In this document: positions 5,804 through 7,076 of the stretch, in pieces
Layout: each line of letters begins with the position of its first letter
How positions within the stretch are numbered: the stretch's first letter is position 1
Origin: CAWEHQ01 sp051001995
GTDB lineage: Bacteria; Actinomycetota; Thermoleophilia; Solirubrobacterales; Thermoleophilaceae
DNA: 7,076 bases
Direction of reading: 5' to 3'
Assembly: GCA_051001995.1 (NCBI GenBank)
Contig: JBPCMT010000016.1
Span: 1-7,076 of the forward strand
The notes under the pieces: model-generated
Databases searched by the model: none
What the model saw: the letters and a program-made list of their open reading frames with translations, nothing else
Told to the model about the DNA's origin: nothing
Translations under genes and position numbers: made by a program

Positions 5804-5876
5804 GCGGACGTAGCTCAGCTGGTAGAGCGCGAGCTTCCCAAGCTCGAGGTCGCGGGTTCGAGACCCGTCGTCCGCT
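5804..5876 (+). tRNA. tRNA-Gly (anticodon CCC)
   Basis: A complete 73-nt cloverleaf: acceptor stem GCGGACG (5804-5810) with CGTCCGC (5869-5875), D arm GCTC/GAGC (5813-5816, 5825-5828), anticodon stem CGAGC/GCTCG (5830-5834, 5842-5846) with loop TTCCCAA, a 5-nt variable loop, and T arm GCGGG/CCCGT around TTCGAGA. The anticodon CCC (5837-5839) reads GGG glycine codons. The discriminator base is T (U73), as expected for bacterial tRNA-Gly. CCA is not encoded (TGG follows), so it must be added by the nucleotidyltransferase. Confidence 0.97.
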
Positions 5877-5908
5877 TGGCGCGAGCGGCGGCTGGAGCGG
5901 CGCCCGTC

Positions 5909-5989
5909 GTGTGTTGTGATTCCTCCGCGAGATGGTCATCAAGGAAGTCTTTCTCGATGACCATCTTCCAGAAGGAGGATTCCACACAC
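5909..5989. repeat. Long imperfect palindrome (candidate mobile or structural element) after tRNA-Gly
   Basis: The core is a perfect 11-bp inverted repeat, AGATGGTCATC (5930-5940) and GATGACCATCT (5956-5966). Pairing continues inward (5942-5946 with 5950-5954, one wobble) to a loop of about 3 nt. Outside an asymmetric bulge, TCCTCC (5921-5926) pairs with GGAGGA (5974-5979) and GTGTGT (5909-5914) with ACACAC (5984-5989). The whole 81-nt segment can form one long hairpin or cruciform. It is AT-richer than its surroundings. No T tract follows, so it is not a simple terminator. Its identity is unknown; a REP-like or MITE-like repeat is one possibility. Confidence 0.7.
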
Positions 5990-5995
5990 CCCGTG

Positions 5996-6034
5996 GAGCG
6001 GCCGCGACGCGGGCGCGAGGCGAGCGGCCGCGAC
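5996..6034. repeat. 13-bp direct repeat
   Basis: GAGCGGCCGCGAC occurs at 5996-6008 and again, identically, at 6022-6034, 26 bp apart. It lies between the palindrome and the GC hairpin. It contains the self-complementary GCGGCCGC. Its function is unknown. Confidence 0.7.
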
Positions 6035-6046
6035 TAGGGCGCAACG

Positions 6047-6078
6047 CGAGCGGGCCCGGTCGCGAACGGGCCCGCTCG
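6047..6078. other. Perfect 12-bp GC-rich hairpin
   Basis: CGAGCGGGCCCG (6047-6058) is exactly complementary to CGGGCCCGCTCG (6067-6078) around an 8-nt loop. It lies 11 nt upstream of the intrinsic terminator. It could be a second, T-less termination or RNA-stabilising hairpin for transcripts coming from the tRNA. Confidence 0.6.
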
Positions 6079-6089
6079 GCCGAACGACG

Positions 6090-6113
6090 AAGCCCCGCTC
6101 GCGCGGGGCTTTG
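6090..6113 (+). terminator. Intrinsic terminator, probably bidirectional
   Basis: AAGCCCCGC (6090-6098) pairs perfectly with GCGGGGCTT (6103-6111) around the loop TCGC, and the plus strand then runs TTGTCT. Read on the minus strand the loop is GCGA, and the stem is followed by CGTCGTT. It can end plus-strand transcripts from tRNA-Gly (about 214 nt downstream of the tRNA) and minus-strand transcripts from the microprotein gene, whose stop codon is 53 nt away. Confidence 0.75.
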
Positions 6114-6164
6114 TCTCGCCTCAGTCCTGCCGCCGCGGCGCCCGAGAGCGACGCGGCCCCGACC

Positions 6165-6230
6165 TCAGAAGATGAGGACGAGGATGATGATGATCAGGAT
6201 CAGAGCGATCAAGCCGCCACCGATGTACAT
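6165..6230 (-). CDS. 21-residue hydrophobic membrane microprotein
   Basis: Minus-strand ATG at 6230 opens 21 codons ending in TGA. The product begins MYIGGGLIAL and continues as an unbroken run of Ile, Leu and Val to a final Phe, with no charged residue. That length and composition fit one transmembrane helix with a Gly-rich start. Evidence that it is real: a full Shine-Dalgarno (AAAGGAGGA, core GGAGGA at 6235-6240) at good spacing, a TACGAT -10 just upstream, a terminator 53 nt downstream, and a hydrophobic pattern too regular for chance in such GC-rich DNA. The function is unknown. Small single-span proteins of this kind act as subunits of membrane complexes (KdpF, CydX) or as type I toxins (Ibs, TisB); nothing here decides between them. 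Confidence 0.72.
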   Translation of the reverse strand: MYIGGGLIALILIIIILVLIF

Positions 6231-6234
6231 CGCG

Positions 6235-6256
6235 TCCTCCTTTCGGACCGATCGTA
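6235..6256 (-). promoter_or_regulatory. Promoter -10 (TACGAT) and strong Shine-Dalgarno of the microprotein
   Basis: On the minus strand TACGAT (6251-6256) fits TAnnAT. It is followed by a short leader carrying AAAGGAGGA, whose GGAGGA core (6235-6240) ends 4 nt before the ATG. This is the only full anti-16S match placed to serve a start codon in the window. A TTGGCG-like -35 is present but at a short spacing, so the -35 is uncertain. Confidence 0.5.
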
Positions 6257-6398
6257 CCCACGGGGCGGGCCGCCAAACGGTGGCGACCAGGACCCCCAGT
6301 GCGGAGAAGTCTCCCTCCGGGAGCGGACGAGTGCACCCGCTCGTGACGCCGGCATGCCTCCGGAGCGGATACAGGAGACCGTTCGCGAGTTCGCGCCC

Positions 6399-6818
6399 CT
6401 AGCGCTCCTCTTCGGTGGAGGGCCGGCGGCGCGTGCGCTTCGCCTGTGAGCGCCGCCGCTTGCCCTCGAGGCGCCGCTCGCGCGCGGCGCGTCCCGGTCG
6501 CGTGGGGCGTCGCGGCCGCGGGACGGCGAGCGCCTCGGCGAGCCGATCGCGGAGCCGCTCGAGCGCCAGCTCGCGGTTGCGCGTCTGGCTGCGGGTGTCC
6601 TGGGCGGACGCCGACACTCGGCGCCCGAGCCGTTCGACCAGCCGCCGCTTCTGCCCGCCTGCGAGCGACGCCGACGCGTCGACGTCGAAGACTGCCTCGA
6701 CGCGTGAGGCGGTCACGTTGGCATGCTGGCCGCCGGGACCGGATGAGCGGCTCGCCCGCACCTCTATCTCCGCGAGCGGGATAGCGACCCCGCGACGCAC
6801 CGGCATCGGGTCGTCCAT
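6399..6818 (-). CDS. arfB: ArfB/YaeJ-like peptidyl-tRNA hydrolase, ribosome rescue factor (139 aa)
   Basis: The protein has the class I release factor catalytic motif as SSGPGGQHANVTASRVEAVFDV, with GGQ at residues 29-31, and lacks the codon-recognition domains of RF1 and RF2. A strongly basic tail (about 104-134, rich in Arg and Lys, with RAARERRLEGKRR) matches the ArfB tail that enters the empty mRNA channel of stalled ribosomes. The length is close to E. coli ArfB (140 aa). The role is release of nascent chains from ribosomes stalled without a stop codon. The ATG at 6818 is preferred because the domain starts there; in-frame codons up to 7010 add only low-complexity sequence. ATG 6806 is an alternative. 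There is no Shine-Dalgarno, and CACCAT lies 7 nt upstream. The 3' end is 168 nt from the microprotein start. Confidence 0.9.
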   Translation of the reverse strand: MDDPMPVRRGVAIPLAEIEVRASRSSGPGGQHANVTASRVEAVFDVDASASLAGGQKRRLVERLGRRVSASAQDTRSQTRNRELALERLRDRLAEALAVPRPRRPTRPGRAARERRLEGKRRRSQAKRTRRRPSTEEER

Positions 6819-6855
6819 CCGCGAGATGGTGCCGGAACGCGGAGGAGCGGGCCAG

Positions 6856-7062
6856 TCAGGCGGCCCGGCGGTGCTCGGCGAGGTCGTCGGCGCGGTTTGC
6901 CGAAGCGGGCTCCGCCCGAGTGGCGGGCACCCGGCGAAGCGAAGGCGACGAACGTCGTTGCTCGTAGTGGCGCCGGCTGATCCCCTCGAGCGTGGGGACC
7001 GCGGTCGCAATCCCCACGACTCCCGCGAACACCCCGTTCACCTGGCGCACGCCCTCGAGCAC
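6856..7062 (-). CDS. Possible small protein of unknown function, perhaps the C-terminal part of a gene running off the right edge (68 aa from GTG)
   Basis: The frame from GTG 7062 has coding-like G/C third positions (about 85%). Its N-terminal half (VLEGVRQVNGVFAGVVGIATAVPTLEG in outline) contains a modest hydrophobic segment at residues 11-25; the second half is Arg/Ala/Pro-rich. It ends 37 nt before arfB on the same strand and could be its upstream operon partner. The frame stays open through the remaining bases of the window, so the true start may lie outside. I recognise no family. The second half looks like low-complexity GC sequence, so a spurious frame remains possible. Confidence 0.35.
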   Translation of the reverse strand: MLEGVRQVNGVFAGVVGIATAVPTLEGISRRHYEQRRSSPSLRRVPATRAEPASANRADDLAEHRRAA

Positions 7063-7076
7063 AGACCACCTAACCG

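Noticed and set aside
5724..6044. Minus-strand frame containing RVSNPRPRAWEARALPAEL
   Set aside because: This stretch is the antisense translation of the tRNA, a common annotation artefact.
6257..6398. Possible further gene or regulatory RNA between the microprotein and arfB
   Set aside because: Only short hairpins (for example GCCGCC/GGTGGC around AAAC, and CTCCC/GGGAG) were seen, with no start signal or T tract strong enough to call a feature.
5932..6402. A 156-codon plus frame starting MVIKEVFLDDHL
   Set aside because: Beyond the palindrome it crosses a terminator, the antisense of the microprotein and Arg/Pro-rich sequence; only the first residues are interesting and are treated as part of the palindrome.
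6111..6449. Plus-strand frame with an acidic Asp/Glu run
   Set aside because: The acidic run is the reverse complement of the Ile codons of the microprotein (ATC read as GAT), which has the better start signals.

Overview
The window is very GC-rich bacterial DNA with dense genes, short intergenic gaps, almost exclusive G/C at third codon positions and many GTG starts. This fits a high-GC Actinomycetota, and the gene content (a Thermoleophilia-like ArgRS and CcmH, and many starts without a Shine-Dalgarno) makes a Thermoleophilia-type lineage (Solirubrobacterales or Gaiellales) the best guess. The class assignment is inference; only the high GC and the gene identities are read directly.

Left block (1-1433, minus strand): a tightly coupled operon of a calcineurin-like metallophosphoesterase, a repeat-bearing lipoprotein and the first 27 codons of a PknB-type Ser/Thr protein kinase that runs off the left edge. 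Both junctions are 4-nt stop/start overlaps (ATGA and GTGA). It diverges from a plus-strand, seven-helix M48/Ste24-like membrane protease (1422-2696).

Middle block (2711-5220): a short DUF3467 gene (minus) ends against the protease and diverges, through a 52-nt gap, from rlmH (23S rRNA pseudouridine-1915 N3-methyltransferase). rlmH is followed on the same strand by argS (arginyl-tRNA synthetase). The block is therefore translation-related, with a small protein of unknown role on the opposite strand.

Right block (5239-7076): a stand-alone ccmH-like cytochrome c maturation gene (minus) diverges from tRNA-Gly(CCC). After the tRNA comes a gene-poor stretch, 5877-6164, rich in structure: a long imperfect palindrome (5909-5989) whose two arms read as near-identical peptides on opposite strands, a 13-bp direct repeat, a perfect 12-bp GC hairpin and an intrinsic terminator. 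On the minus strand beyond it lies a 21-codon gene for an Ile/Leu-rich membrane microprotein with a full Shine-Dalgarno. Then come an ArfB-like ribosome rescue factor and a possible small ORF that may continue past the right edge.

Overall this is mostly housekeeping chromosome, with translation and ribosome genes (rlmH, argS, tRNA-Gly, arfB) recurring. The least ordinary parts are the palindromic element after the tRNA, the unannotated 21-residue microprotein, the altered HIGH motif of ArgRS, and the phosphoesterase-lipoprotein-kinase operon. No CRISPR array, transposase, integrase or phage gene was seen.
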